Shown: piece by piece, positions 26,464-34,991 of the stretch
Layout of the letters: each line of letters starts with the position of its first letter
Numbering within the stretch: the stretch's first letter is position 1
NCBI RefSeq assembly: GCF_900499075.1
Contig: NZ_UIHC01000016.1
Span: 1-64,000 of the forward strand
Direction: 5' to 3'
From: Roseinatronobacter ekhonensis
Lineage (GTDB): Bacteria > Pseudomonadota > Alphaproteobacteria > Rhodobacterales > Rhodobacteraceae
Length of the DNA: 64,000 bases
Made by a program: the position numbers and the translations under genes
The notes under the pieces: model-generated
Database searches by the model: none
Seen by the model: only the letters and a program-made list of their open reading frames with translations
What the model was told of the DNA's origin: nothing

Positions 26464-27708
26464 TTACATCGAGTTGGCGACTGCGTCGGCCAGCATTTGC
26501 ACAGCATCGTCCGATGACATGTCGCTGTTGAAATGCGCGGTCACAACGTCGGTGATCGCCCCGGCCTGCGCGCCGCGCAGCGCCATGCCATGCGCGTAGG
26601 ATGGCAGCAGCGAACCGGCTTCGGACGTGGCGGCCATGTCATTGGACGATGTCACAGCGCAAGAATCGAACTCGTCGAGCGACACGTCGCTGCGCACCGG
26701 GATCGACCCTTTGTTCAGGTTGAACACTTTCTGGAAGTTCTGACCGACGATCAGCTCTGCCAGCAATGCCTGACCGGCCTGCGCGTCTTCGCCGTCCACT
26801 TCGAACATCGCGAAGCTGTCGACGTTGTAAAGATAGCCGTCACCGGGGGTCGAGCCGCAAAGGAAGTCTTCGCCCGGAACCTGACCGGCGGCCAGGAATT
26901 CGCCCTTGGCCCAGTCGCCCATGATCTGGAAGGCGGCTTCACCGTTCATGACCATCGCGGTGGCAAGGTTCCAGTCACGGCCTGAGAAATTGGCATCGAC
27001 ATATCCGCGCATGGTGCGCATCTGGTCGAAGGCAGCTTTCATCGTGTCGGATGTCAGCGCGTCCATATCCAGGTCGATCAGCGCCGAGCGGAAGAAATCC
27101 GGCCCGCCAAGCCCCAGAACGACGGTTTCAAAAACGGTCGCGTCCTGCCAAGCCTGACCACCATGCGCCAGCGGCGTGATGCCTGCGGCTTGCAGCTTGT
27201 CGGCCGCGGCGTTGAACTCGTCCCACGTGGTGGGCATGGCAATACCGTGCTCGTCCAGGATCGCCTTGTTGGCCCAGACCCAGTCCACACGGTGCACGTT
27301 CACGGGCGCAGCACACCATGTGCCCTCGCACTGCATGTGACCGGCAATGGATGCGGGCAGGATGTCTGCCCAGCCTTCGGCCTCTGCCACATCGGAAATA
27401 TCGGCCAAAACGCCCTCAGCGTACCACTCCTGAATGGCGGGGCCTTTCAGTTGCACAGCGGTCGGCGCATTGCCCGACAGCACACGGGCACGCAAGGCAG
27501 TCATGGCCGCATCGCCACCGCCGCCGGCCACGGGCATGTCGGTCCATTCGCCGCCACGGCTGGCGAATTCTTGCTGCAACACGGCAACAGCGCGGGCTTC
27601 GCCGCCCGAGGTCCACCAATGCAGAACTTCTGCCTGAGGCTCTGCGAGCGCAGCACCGGCCATGCAGAAAGAAGCGACCGACGTCGCAAGAATCGTCTTC
27701 ATATTCAT
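26464..27708 (-). CDS. sugar ABC transporter substrate-binding protein (glucose/mannose type)
   Basis: A 414-residue periplasmic binding protein with a cleavable signal peptide (ATSVASFCMAGAALA). The mature protein opens with AEVLHWWTSGGEARAVAVL, a pattern I associate with the glucose/mannose-binding GtsA subgroup of CUT1 proteins. GGGAGG is 6 bases before the ATG at 27708, which fixes the start. It is the first gene of a four-gene import operon. A divergent two-component system next to it matches the gltR/gltS-gtsABCD arrangement of pseudomonads, so glucose or mannose is the likely but unproven substrate. Confidence 0.88.
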   Translation of the reverse strand: MNMKTILATSVASFCMAGAALAEPQAEVLHWWTSGGEARAVAVLQQEFASRGGEWTDMPVAGGGGDAAMTALRARVLSGNAPTAVQLKGPAIQEWYAEGVLADISDVAEAEGWADILPASIAGHMQCEGTWCAAPVNVHRVDWVWANKAILDEHGIAMPTTWDEFNAAADKLQAAGITPLAHGGQAWQDATVFETVVLGLGGPDFFRSALIDLDMDALTSDTMKAAFDQMRTMRGYVDANFSGRDWNLATAMVMNGEAAFQIMGDWAKGEFLAAGQVPGEDFLCGSTPGDGYLYNVDSFAMFEVDGEDAQAGQALLAELIVGQNFQKVFNLNKGSIPVRSDVSLDEFDSCAVTSSNDMAATSEAGSLLPSYAHGMALRGAQAGAITDVVTAHFNSDMSSDDAVQMLADAVANSM

Positions 27709-27822
27709 GATCATCCTCCCAGATGGTTGGCGGGACATCCGCCAGACCCTCGCACCATGACGCAAGCGACGGGCATCACGCAACGGCCTTGCAGTCCGCA
27801 ATTGACGGATTTTGCGGCACCT

Positions 27823-27839
27823 TGTTACAGGCTGTTACA
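27823..27839. promoter_or_regulatory. TGTTACA direct repeat, candidate response-regulator site
   Basis: TGTTACA occurs at 27823-27829 and again at 27833-27839, a direct repeat with a 10-base period. That spacing is typical of OmpR-family tandem dimer sites. It lies in the spacer between the transporter operon and the divergent response-regulator gene. Confidence 0.5.
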
Positions 27840-27894
27840 AAACCCGTGCGGATGGTGCTACACCAAGCCAGACGCGACGTGCAGGAGAGCGCGA

Positions 27895-28626
27895 ATGGCC
27901 ATTCCCCGCCTGTTGGTGGTCGATGATGACGAAGACATGTGCGCCATGATGGTCGGCTGGTTGCAACGCAACGGGTTTGCCGTCGCAGGCGCGCGTGACG
28001 GCGCGGGTGTGGCACAGCAAATGGCGGCGGGGCGCGTGGACCTGATCTTGCTGGATGTGATGCTGGGCGATGAAAGCGGGTTACGCATCTGCCAGCAATT
28101 GCGGCAGGAACACGATGTTCCGATCATCATGGTCTCGGCACTCTCCGCTGATGACAACCGCATGGCAGGCTATCGCTCTGGGGCCGATGATTATATCGCC
28201 AAACCCTTCAATCCCGATTTGCTGGTCGCCCGTGTGCGCGCTGTGCTGCGCCGCGCGCGGCGAGCCGCATCGCTCGCTTACCGCAGACAGGCGCGGGTTT
28301 ACCGGTTTGCGGGCTGGCGCTTCGACACCAGAGAGGCCAGCGCCCACGCGCCGGGCGGCTACGAGGTGGCACTCTCGACGCGCGAACGCCAGTTGTTGCA
28401 GGTTTTTCTGGCCAACCCGGAAATCCCTCTTTCGCGCGACGAAATCGCAGAAGCGATGGATGTTCTGGGGGAAGGGGCCACCGACCCCGCTGAAGGCCGC
28501 GCCATCGACATGCTGGTGGGCCGCTTGCGCAGCAAGATAGAGGACGCGCCGAAAGACCCGGTCCTGATCCATACTGCGCGCGGTGTGGGCTATGTGCTGG
28601 CCTGTCCGGTCGAGGTCGAGGCATGA
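27895..28626 (+). CDS. OmpR-family response regulator
   Basis: A 243-residue two-component regulator. The receiver domain has the acidic pocket VVDDDEDM, the phospho-acceptor Asp54 in LILLDVMLGD, and Lys103 in YIAKPFNP. The C-terminal winged helix (ALSTRERQLLQVFLANPE, and DMLVGRLRSKIED with HTARGVGYVL) is OmpR/PhoB type. The start at 27895 is preceded by GCAGGAGAG. It overlaps the kinase gene (ATGA). From context it probably controls the divergent sugar transporter, as GltR does. Confidence 0.92.
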   Translation: MAIPRLLVVDDDEDMCAMMVGWLQRNGFAVAGARDGAGVAQQMAAGRVDLILLDVMLGDESGLRICQQLRQEHDVPIIMVSALSADDNRMAGYRSGADDYIAKPFNPDLLVARVRAVLRRARRAASLAYRRQARVYRFAGWRFDTREASAHAPGGYEVALSTRERQLLQVFLANPEIPLSRDEIAEAMDVLGEGATDPAEGRAIDMLVGRLRSKIEDAPKDPVLIHTARGVGYVLACPVEVEA

Positions 28627-30077
28627 TCCGCAGCCTGCGCGGCTGGGCCAGCCTGTGGATTCTGGCGGCCATGGGTGCAGGCGTCGTAGCAGCCTGGCTG
28701 TGGCTCTCCTCGACTCAGGCATGGCGGAGCCATCTGGACAATGCCGCCCAAACAGGCCGCGACTTGGCAGGAACCGTGTTGTTGGGCGCGCCCCTGTCGG
28801 GAGAAACGCGGCTGGTCGCACTTGGGCGCAGCGCCCCAACCGCGCCCCCGCCCGGTGCGACAGAGGCCGGGCTACCGTCCTCCGCGCGCATCACATCGCT
28901 GGCCTTTCGCCAGCCCGGCCCCGATGGGGCGGGCCAAGGCGGCGGGGTGCGTTTGCAGGTGCAAGTGGTCAGCGCCAGCCTGCAATACCCCGTTGCCGAT
29001 TTGGGGGCGGAGGCCGGAGCCTATGGCGGCATGGCGGCGCTGTCGCGCAAGCTGGGCCAGCTTTGCTCGGACCCTGTTGTTTTCCTGCGCGCCGACAACG
29101 GTCCATGGTGGCGGGTCGAAAGCCCGCTATGGTCCTGCGCCGCTCAACCGCGCGACTGGCGCATCGGGGCCCTGGCACTCGCTGGCGTCGCATTGATGGC
29201 GCTGCTGTCGCATGCTGCTGACACTGCGGGCGGATTCCGCGATTTCGCGCGCGGGTTGGCCGCGCGCCGCCGGCCGGGCCAAACCGCAGATCTGGCCCTG
29301 ACCGGCCCAGAGGAATTGCGCGCCACCATCACTGCCGTGAATGGCTATCTGGCCGACGAACGCGCTCGACTGGCGCGGCGTGCGATGGTGCTGTCGGGCG
29401 TCAGCCATGATCTTGGAACCCCTGCCACGCGCCTGCGCCTTCGGGCGGCGCTGATAGAGGATACCGAGTTGCGCGCGCGGTTCGAGGATGATCTGGACCG
29501 CATGGGCGCAATGATCGAGGAAGTCCTGACCTTTACCCGCGCCGAGATCGCCGCAGAGGGCGCGCGCGAATTCTGTCTGGCCGCCCTGACCGAAGCCGTG
29601 GTCGATGATTATCGCGACACAGGCCGTCCCGTCGGCATGACGCTCGCCGCGCCGGCCAGTATGGACACGGCACAAACCGTCTTTGCGCTAGGGCGCCCTC
29701 GCCGCATGGCATTGCCCGAAGCGCGGCGTTTGCTGTTCACCGGCCGCCCTCTGGCGCTGGAGCGGGCGCTGTCGAACCTGATAGAGAATGCCCTGAAATA
29801 CGGTCGGCGCGCCGACATTACCCTGCGCGCCTATTCAGAGCGCGTGGTGCTGGAGGTGCAGGATGCCGGCCGCGAATTGGATGCTGACAGCCTGCGCCGA
29901 CTGACAAATCCGTTCCAGCGTGGCGACAATTTAACCGATGCCGATGGCACACCGATTTCGGGTTTTGGCATGGGCCTGAGTATTGTGGCAACCATCGCGG
30001 CGCAGCATGGGGGCGAGCTGGAATTTGAGCAACGCCCCCAAGGTTTATGTGCGCGGCTGATCCTGCCGCGTGGCTAG
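28623..30077 (+). CDS. sensor histidine kinase
   Basis: A 484-residue membrane kinase. One helix lies at residues 7-29, a periplasmic sensor region spans about 30-180, and a second helix is at 181-196 (GALALAGVALMALL). A HAMP-like segment follows. The phospho-acceptor is His262 in GVSHDLGTPATRLR, and the ATPase domain has the N box LSNLIENALKYG, the G1 box VQDAGREL and the G2 box GFGMGLSIVA. The usual HELRTP is replaced by HDLGTP, found in some EnvZ-like kinases. It should phosphorylate the upstream regulator in response to sugar or a related signal. Confidence 0.9.
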   Translation: MIRSLRGWASLWILAAMGAGVVAAWLWLSSTQAWRSHLDNAAQTGRDLAGTVLLGAPLSGETRLVALGRSAPTAPPPGATEAGLPSSARITSLAFRQPGPDGAGQGGGVRLQVQVVSASLQYPVADLGAEAGAYGGMAALSRKLGQLCSDPVVFLRADNGPWWRVESPLWSCAAQPRDWRIGALALAGVALMALLSHAADTAGGFRDFARGLAARRRPGQTADLALTGPEELRATITAVNGYLADERARLARRAMVLSGVSHDLGTPATRLRLRAALIEDTELRARFEDDLDRMGAMIEEVLTFTRAEIAAEGAREFCLAALTEAVVDDYRDTGRPVGMTLAAPASMDTAQTVFALGRPRRMALPEARRLLFTGRPLALERALSNLIENALKYGRRADITLRAYSERVVLEVQDAGRELDADSLRRLTNPFQRGDNLTDADGTPISGFGMGLSIVATIAAQHGGELEFEQRPQGLCARLILPRG

Positions 30078-30079
30078 GC

Positions 30080-30973
30080 TCAGTCCTGCGCTTGCGCAGC
30101 CAGAAACCCGATGATGTCGATACGCTCCTGCTCGGAGCGGACACCGGGGTAAATCATGCGATTGCCAGGGAGATAGTCGTCGGGGTTGGTCAGCCATGCA
30201 TTCAGGCGCTCTGGGGTCCAGACGCCCTCGGCATCCAGCAACGCATCGGAATAACGCCAGTCATCGACCGCGCCGATGTCACGCCCGACAATACCCACAA
30301 GATGCGGACCAGCACCGTTGCGTTCATTCTCGTATTGGTGGCAGGCAGAACACTGGCGGAATGCGCTTTCGCCGCTCTCGATATCGGCACTGGCCAGAAA
30401 GGTGGACTCCGCCATCGGGTCCGCTGCAGAGGCGTCAGCCTCGGACGTGGCAGCATCCGCTGATGCGGCGTCTGCTTGTGCGACTTCGGCCTCTGCCACC
30501 GTGCCGCTCTCCGCCACTTCGGGCTCGGGTGCGGCGGCGTCTGCTTCGGCTGCCATTTCAGTCTCTTCGACCGCTTCGGCAGTCGCTTCCGGCTCGGCAC
30601 TCTCGGCCTCGGGCGCGGCTTCGGTTGTCTCGGCCTCGGGCGCGGCATCAGCCGTTTCGACCTCCGCTTCTGCAACCTCGACCTCGGGGACTTCCTCGGC
30701 CTCAGGTGCCTCGGCAATGTCGGCAGGCTCTTCGGTCGCTTCCTCTTGTGGCGTGGCATCCGCCATTTCGGTCGCCGACGACTCTTCTGCCGTCTGGTCC
30801 GGCGCCTCTTGCGAGGCCTCTGCCACTTGCGGCGCGTCTTGCGGGCCGGGACCGTCGCTGAAGCTACGCACGGTCACCAGCAACAACAAGAGCGCGAAAC
30901 CGCCAAAAGTGCCAACCCGCAGCAATTTATCTGCGGGGCTCATAGAGTTTATCGAATCATGGCGCTGGGGCAT
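30080..30973 (-). CDS. membrane-anchored cytochrome c with long Ala/Glu-rich spacer
   Basis: A 297-residue class I cytochrome c. One N-terminal helix (FGGFALLLLLVTVRSF, residues 24-39) anchors it. About 140 residues of low-complexity acidic sequence (Ala, Glu, Pro, Val, Thr) follow. The C-terminal haem domain of about 100 residues has CSACH and the methionine ligand in PGNRMIYPG. The architecture is that of cytochrome c-y/c552 electron carriers, which shuttle electrons between the bc1 complex, oxidases and photosynthetic reaction centres, but the spacer here is much longer than the roughly 70 residues I remember for cytochrome c-y. AGAGG 5 bases upstream supports the start at 30973. It is convergent with the kinase gene, 2 bases apart. 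Confidence 0.85.
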   Translation of the reverse strand: MPQRHDSINSMSPADKLLRVGTFGGFALLLLLVTVRSFSDGPGPQDAPQVAEASQEAPDQTAEESSATEMADATPQEEATEEPADIAEAPEAEEVPEVEVAEAEVETADAAPEAETTEAAPEAESAEPEATAEAVEETEMAAEADAAAPEPEVAESGTVAEAEVAQADAASADAATSEADASAADPMAESTFLASADIESGESAFRQCSACHQYENERNGAGPHLVGIVGRDIGAVDDWRYSDALLDAEGVWTPERLNAWLTNPDDYLPGNRMIYPGVRSEQERIDIIGFLAAQAQD

Positions 30974-31070
30974 TTCATCCTCTGTGTTTACGCGACTGTT
31001 AGATAGGTGTTGGGCGAAACTAATCGCCTAAGCCGTTATGTAAACACCAAGCCATGCCCCGAGCCTGATT

Positions 31071-32063
31071 TTAGCCGTTCACGTCCACCACAACGCGCCC
31101 TTTAACCTGACCTTTCAGGATATCCGCGCCAAGCTGCGGCAGATCGGCCAGAGTGGCGGGCTGAACCATCGCGTCCAGCTTGTCCATTGGCAGGTCGGCG
31201 GCAATGCGCCGCCACGCGCGCAGGCGATTGTCATAGGGTTGCAAGACCGAATCGATCCCCAATAGGTTCACGCCCCGCAACAGGAAGGGAACCACAGTCG
31301 CGGGCAATCCCGCACCGCCCGCCAGCCCCACGGCGGCGACCGACGCGCGGTATTTCATCTGCCCCAACACACGCGCCAGCATGGCACCGCCCACGGCATC
31401 GACACAGCCTGCCCATGTTTCCGATTCCAGCGGGCGTTTGACGGTTTCGTTCAACTCTTCGCGCGGGACAATCTGGGTCGCCCCAAGTGCGCGCAGGTAG
31501 CCTTCGGTTTCTGGCCGTCCTGTCACCGCCGCGACCTCATGGCCCAGCGCCGACAGGATCGCAACTGCGACAGAGCCGACACCGCCCGCAGCCCCTGTCA
31601 CAAGCACCGGCCCATGCCCCGGCACCAGCCCGTGATCCTCAAGGGCCATGACGGCGAGCATGGCGGTGAAGCCTGCAGTGCCCACGGCCATCGCCTGCCG
31701 TGCGGTGATCCCCTCTGGCAGTGGCACAAGCCAGTCAGCTTTGACGCGGGCTTTCTGGGCGTAGCCGCCCCAATGCGCCTCGCCCACGCGCCAGCCGGTC
31801 AGAACAACCGCGTCGCCGGGTTTATAGCGGGGGTCATCCGACGCCTCTACCGTGCCGGCAAAGTCGATGCCCGGCACATGCGGATAGGTCCGCACCAACC
31901 CGCCACCCGGCCCAACGCACAGGCCATCCTTGTAGTTCACCGTGGAATACTCAACCGCGACCGTCACCTCACCTGCGGGCAGGCGGTCCTCGGTCATTTC
32001 CTGCACGGTGGCCTTGGTCGTGCCGTCTTCCAGCTTGTCGACAACGAGCGCCTTGAATGTCAT
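31071..32063 (-). CDS. acuI: acryloyl-CoA reductase (AcuI/YhdH family, MDR)
   Basis: A 330-residue NADPH-dependent zinc-free medium-chain dehydrogenase of the YhdH/AcuI family. Signature segments are YSTVNYKDGLC, VPGIDFAGTVEASDD, GWRVGEAHWGGYAQ and the nucleotide loop VTGAAGGVGSVAVAIL. AcuI reduces acryloyl-CoA to propionyl-CoA in DMSP breakdown and 3-hydroxypropionate assimilation in Rhodobacterales. The start at 32063 gives the family N-terminus MTFKALVV. It stands alone here; propionyl-CoA, its product, is a possible co-substrate of the operon at 54.6-61 kb. Confidence 0.85.
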   Translation of the reverse strand: MTFKALVVDKLEDGTTKATVQEMTEDRLPAGEVTVAVEYSTVNYKDGLCVGPGGGLVRTYPHVPGIDFAGTVEASDDPRYKPGDAVVLTGWRVGEAHWGGYAQKARVKADWLVPLPEGITARQAMAVGTAGFTAMLAVMALEDHGLVPGHGPVLVTGAAGGVGSVAVAILSALGHEVAAVTGRPETEGYLRALGATQIVPREELNETVKRPLESETWAGCVDAVGGAMLARVLGQMKYRASVAAVGLAGGAGLPATVVPFLLRGVNLLGIDSVLQPYDNRLRAWRRIAADLPMDKLDAMVQPATLADLPQLGADILKGQVKGRVVVDVNG

Positions 32064-32247
32064 GCTTGGTCCCTTCCTAATAGTTGTGCGGAGCCTAATG
32101 CAGCACATCCGGCAAAGCCATGCCTACCCTGCGACTTTTTGCATCGCGCCGTTTTCCTACCGGTTTCCCTGCCCAATTTGCCATTGTGACGCCCGCCAAT
32201 TTCAGACTTAACTGCCGAAAACCGCCCTCACATCTCAAAGGCCCTGC

Positions 32248-34023
32248 ATGAGCTTCGAGCAGATCTTCGTCCTTCTGGTTCTGGCGGCTGTGTTGTTCAG
32301 CTTCTTCAAGGAAATCTACCCGCCGGAGGTGACGGCGTTGGGCGCATCTGCCGCGATGCTGGTCAGTGGCATCTTGCCGACGGGAGATTTCCTGCAAGTC
32401 TTCGCGTCGCCCGCACCGATCACGATTGCGATGATGTTCATCCTGTCTGCCGCATTGGAACGCACCGGCGTGCTGGAGATATTGGGCGCATGGTTGCGGA
32501 CACAGGCGCGGGGGTCTTACCTGCGTGCCATCGTTCTGATGATGGGCGGGGCCATGGTGGCCTCGGCCTTCATGAACAACACGCCCGTTGTCATTTTGCT
32601 GACGCCAGTGATGATTTCTATTGCAGGGTCTATCGGGGTTGCGCCCTCGCGCATGTTGATCCCGCTATCTTATGCCGCGATCTTCGGGGGCACGCTGACG
32701 CTGGTGGGCACCTCGACCAATATCCTGATGAGCGGTGTGGCCACGGACGCCGGCCAGCCCCCGATCACCATGTTCGAAATGACCTTGCCTGCATTGGCCA
32801 TGGCGACGGTGGCCCTGGCCTACATGATGGTCGCAGGCCGCTACCTGCTTCCCGACCGCACTTCGATGGCGTCGATGCTGGGGCAGGACGGCAAACGCAA
32901 GTTCATGGCGCGCCTGCTTATCCCGGCCGGATCGACCTATATTGGCCAAACGCTGGCCGACCTGCCCTTCAACAGCCGTGCGGCGCGGGTGCTGGACGTG
33001 GTGCGCGGCGAAGTGTCTTTGCGGCGCAAACTGGACGACGTGGTGCTGGAAGCGGGCGACCGCGTGGTTATCAAGACCGACACCGGAGAGATTCTGGGGC
33101 TGAAGGAAGACGGCGAGATCGAATTCCGCGACATGGCCGATAGCGGCTTTGCCCCTGTCACCGCCGACCGCACCATCACGATGGAGGCCAGTATCGGTCC
33201 CAATTCGCACCTGCGCGGGCGGCCTATCAAGGCGCTGAAACTGCGGCGGCGCTATGGTGTCTACCTGATGGCGGTCCACCGGCAAGAGCGCAACATCTCT
33301 GACGAGGTGCAGGAACTGCGTTTGCAGTTTGCCGACACGCTCCTGCTGGAAGGCCCCCCAGAGGGTATTCAACGCATGATCGAGGATGGTGGCATCGTCA
33401 ATCTGACCCAGCCCTCGGAACAACCGGTGCGGCGCGGCAAGGCCCCGATCGCGATTGGCGTGGTTCTGGGCGTGGTGATACTGGCCGCCCTGAATGTCAT
33501 GCCCATCGCCGGGCTGGCCGTGATCGGCGCGGTGGCGGTGATGCTAACGCGCTGCGTGGACCCAGAAGAAGCGTTTGACGCGATTGACTGGCGTATCCTG
33601 TTCCTGATCTTCGGCATGCTGGGCCTGAGCATGGGGTTGTCTGCAACGGGAACGGCTGAATTGCTGGTCAAGCAAACCGTCGGCCTTGTCGGCGGTCTGG
33701 GACCAGTGGCTATTCTGGCGGCGGTCTATGTGCTGACCAATGCGCTGACGGAAATGGTGTCAAACAACGCCGTCGCGGTGTTGGTCGGCCCCATCGTAAT
33801 CGCACTGGCGCTGGAACTGGGCTACGATCCGCGGCCCTTCATCATCGCGGTGATGTTCGCGGCCTCTGCCAGCTTCGCCACGCCCATCGGCTACCAGACA
33901 AACACGTTCGTCTATAGCGCCGGGGGCTACAAGTTCGCCGATTTTCTACGCGTGGGCCTGCCTTTGAACCTGCTCTATGCCGCAATGGCGGTGTTTATCA
34001 TCCCGCTGTTCTTTCCGTTTTAG
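32248..34023 (+). CDS. SLC13/DASS-type permease with two TrkA-C domains
   Basis: A 591-residue membrane protein with about 11-12 helices in two halves, separated by a soluble central part (residues 215-390) holding two RCK-C (TrkA-C) regulatory domains (FNSRAARVLDVVRGEVSL and LRRRYGVYLMAVHRQERN). Transport motifs include SAFMNNTPVVILLTPV in the first half and TEMVSNNAVAVLVGPIV in the second, each with the paired Asn/Thr of this superfamily. Relatives move dicarboxylates, sulfate or other anions with sodium; the substrate here is not clear. It is a single gene divergent from acuI. Confidence 0.85.
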   Translation: MSFEQIFVLLVLAAVLFSFFKEIYPPEVTALGASAAMLVSGILPTGDFLQVFASPAPITIAMMFILSAALERTGVLEILGAWLRTQARGSYLRAIVLMMGGAMVASAFMNNTPVVILLTPVMISIAGSIGVAPSRMLIPLSYAAIFGGTLTLVGTSTNILMSGVATDAGQPPITMFEMTLPALAMATVALAYMMVAGRYLLPDRTSMASMLGQDGKRKFMARLLIPAGSTYIGQTLADLPFNSRAARVLDVVRGEVSLRRKLDDVVLEAGDRVVIKTDTGEILGLKEDGEIEFRDMADSGFAPVTADRTITMEASIGPNSHLRGRPIKALKLRRRYGVYLMAVHRQERNISDEVQELRLQFADTLLLEGPPEGIQRMIEDGGIVNLTQPSEQPVRRGKAPIAIGVVLGVVILAALNVMPIAGLAVIGAVAVMLTRCVDPEEAFDAIDWRILFLIFGMLGLSMGLSATGTAELLVKQTVGLVGGLGPVAILAAVYVLTNALTEMVSNNAVAVLVGPIVIALALELGYDPRPFIIAVMFAASASFATPIGYQTNTFVYSAGGYKFADFLRVGLPLNLLYAAMAVFIIPLFFPF

Positions 34024-34127
34024 GGCTACGTCACTCGATGCGGAATGCCCAAGGTCGGGTCAGAGCCCATCTTGCAGATTTGATTAAATGCAGCGAATGT
34101 CAGGTTCGGTTGCTGATCGGGGGCTTT

Positions 34128-34928
34128 ATGGAAATTATGTGCCTAAACGGCTGGGGTGGAAAGCTCCACAAATACCTGCTGCCCTACGTCCAAGCTGCCT
34201 CTCCAGAAATTCTATGCTTGCAAGAGGTCGTCCATAGCCCAACCTCGGACAAAGATTGGCTGACGTATCGTGACGGGGACCACATTCTGCAGCAACGCGC
34301 AAATTTCTTCCGCGATGTATCCAGAGCTTTGCCAGATCATGTCGCTATTTTCTGTCCAGCCGCGCAGGGCGTTTTATGGGATGAAGACCAGTCCATCCCG
34401 TCGCAATGGGGGTTGGCGACATTTGTCCATAAATCCGTTCCGATCATTGGTCAGGTTCAAGATTTTGTACACAAGACATTTTCACCAGTTGGCTACGGTG
34501 AACACCCTCGGTCCCGCAGTGCGCATGGCGTGCGCGTGTACGATTACAATTCCAATCGTTCCATCAGTGTTACGCATATGCATGGCTTGCGCGATTTAGA
34601 TGGGAAAATGGATACACCCGAACGCGCGGATCAGGCGCAGCGCTTGCTTGATCTTTCGGGGCGAGTATCAACGCCAGAGGACGTGCGAGTGATTTGCGGC
34701 GATTTCAATGTTGAGCCGGAAAGCGAAACGCTTCAGATTCTAGCCAATGCAGGTTTTTGTGAACTGGTGACAGGACACGGATTTACCAGCACCCGAAACT
34801 CTCAATACAAGAAACCGGGCAGATTTGCCGATTATATGATGATCAGCGATGCTGATGTGGTGCAGAAATTTGATTTGGTCTACGATCCAGAGGTTTCAGA
34901 TCACTGCCCGCTTGTTTTGAACATTTGA
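34128..34928 (+). CDS. endonuclease/exonuclease/phosphatase-fold hydrolase
   Basis: A 266-residue EEP-superfamily enzyme. Metal and catalytic residues are in SPEILCLQEV (Glu), THMHGL (His), ICGDFNVEPES (Asp/Asn) and the terminal SDHCPLVLNI (Asp-His). The superfamily includes DNases, sphingomyelinases and inositol phosphatases, and nothing narrows it further. There is no signal peptide. The start at 34128 follows GGGGGC. Base composition and third-position bias are visibly lower in G+C than in the neighbours, suggesting acquisition by transfer. Confidence 0.75.
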   Translation: MEIMCLNGWGGKLHKYLLPYVQAASPEILCLQEVVHSPTSDKDWLTYRDGDHILQQRANFFRDVSRALPDHVAIFCPAAQGVLWDEDQSIPSQWGLATFVHKSVPIIGQVQDFVHKTFSPVGYGEHPRSRSAHGVRVYDYNSNRSISVTHMHGLRDLDGKMDTPERADQAQRLLDLSGRVSTPEDVRVICGDFNVEPESETLQILANAGFCELVTGHGFTSTRNSQYKKPGRFADYMMISDADVVQKFDLVYDPEVSDHCPLVLNI

Positions 34929-34991
34929 CAAGAGCAGCCCTTCAACTCTTTGACGCCAACGGCTACTTCGTCGGCAAAGCTGTCATTGCGC

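Noticed and set aside
27163-27894. N-terminal extension of the response regulator into the binding-protein region
   Set aside because: The frame is open only because of antisense GC bias over the binding-protein gene. The receiver domain starts normally at 27895 after a ribosome site.
30430-30880. Repetitive region that could be a tandem repeat or CRISPR-like array
   Set aside because: The repeats are degenerate Ala/Glu codon units in the frame of the anchored cytochrome and keep the frame open. There are no regular direct repeats with unique spacers.
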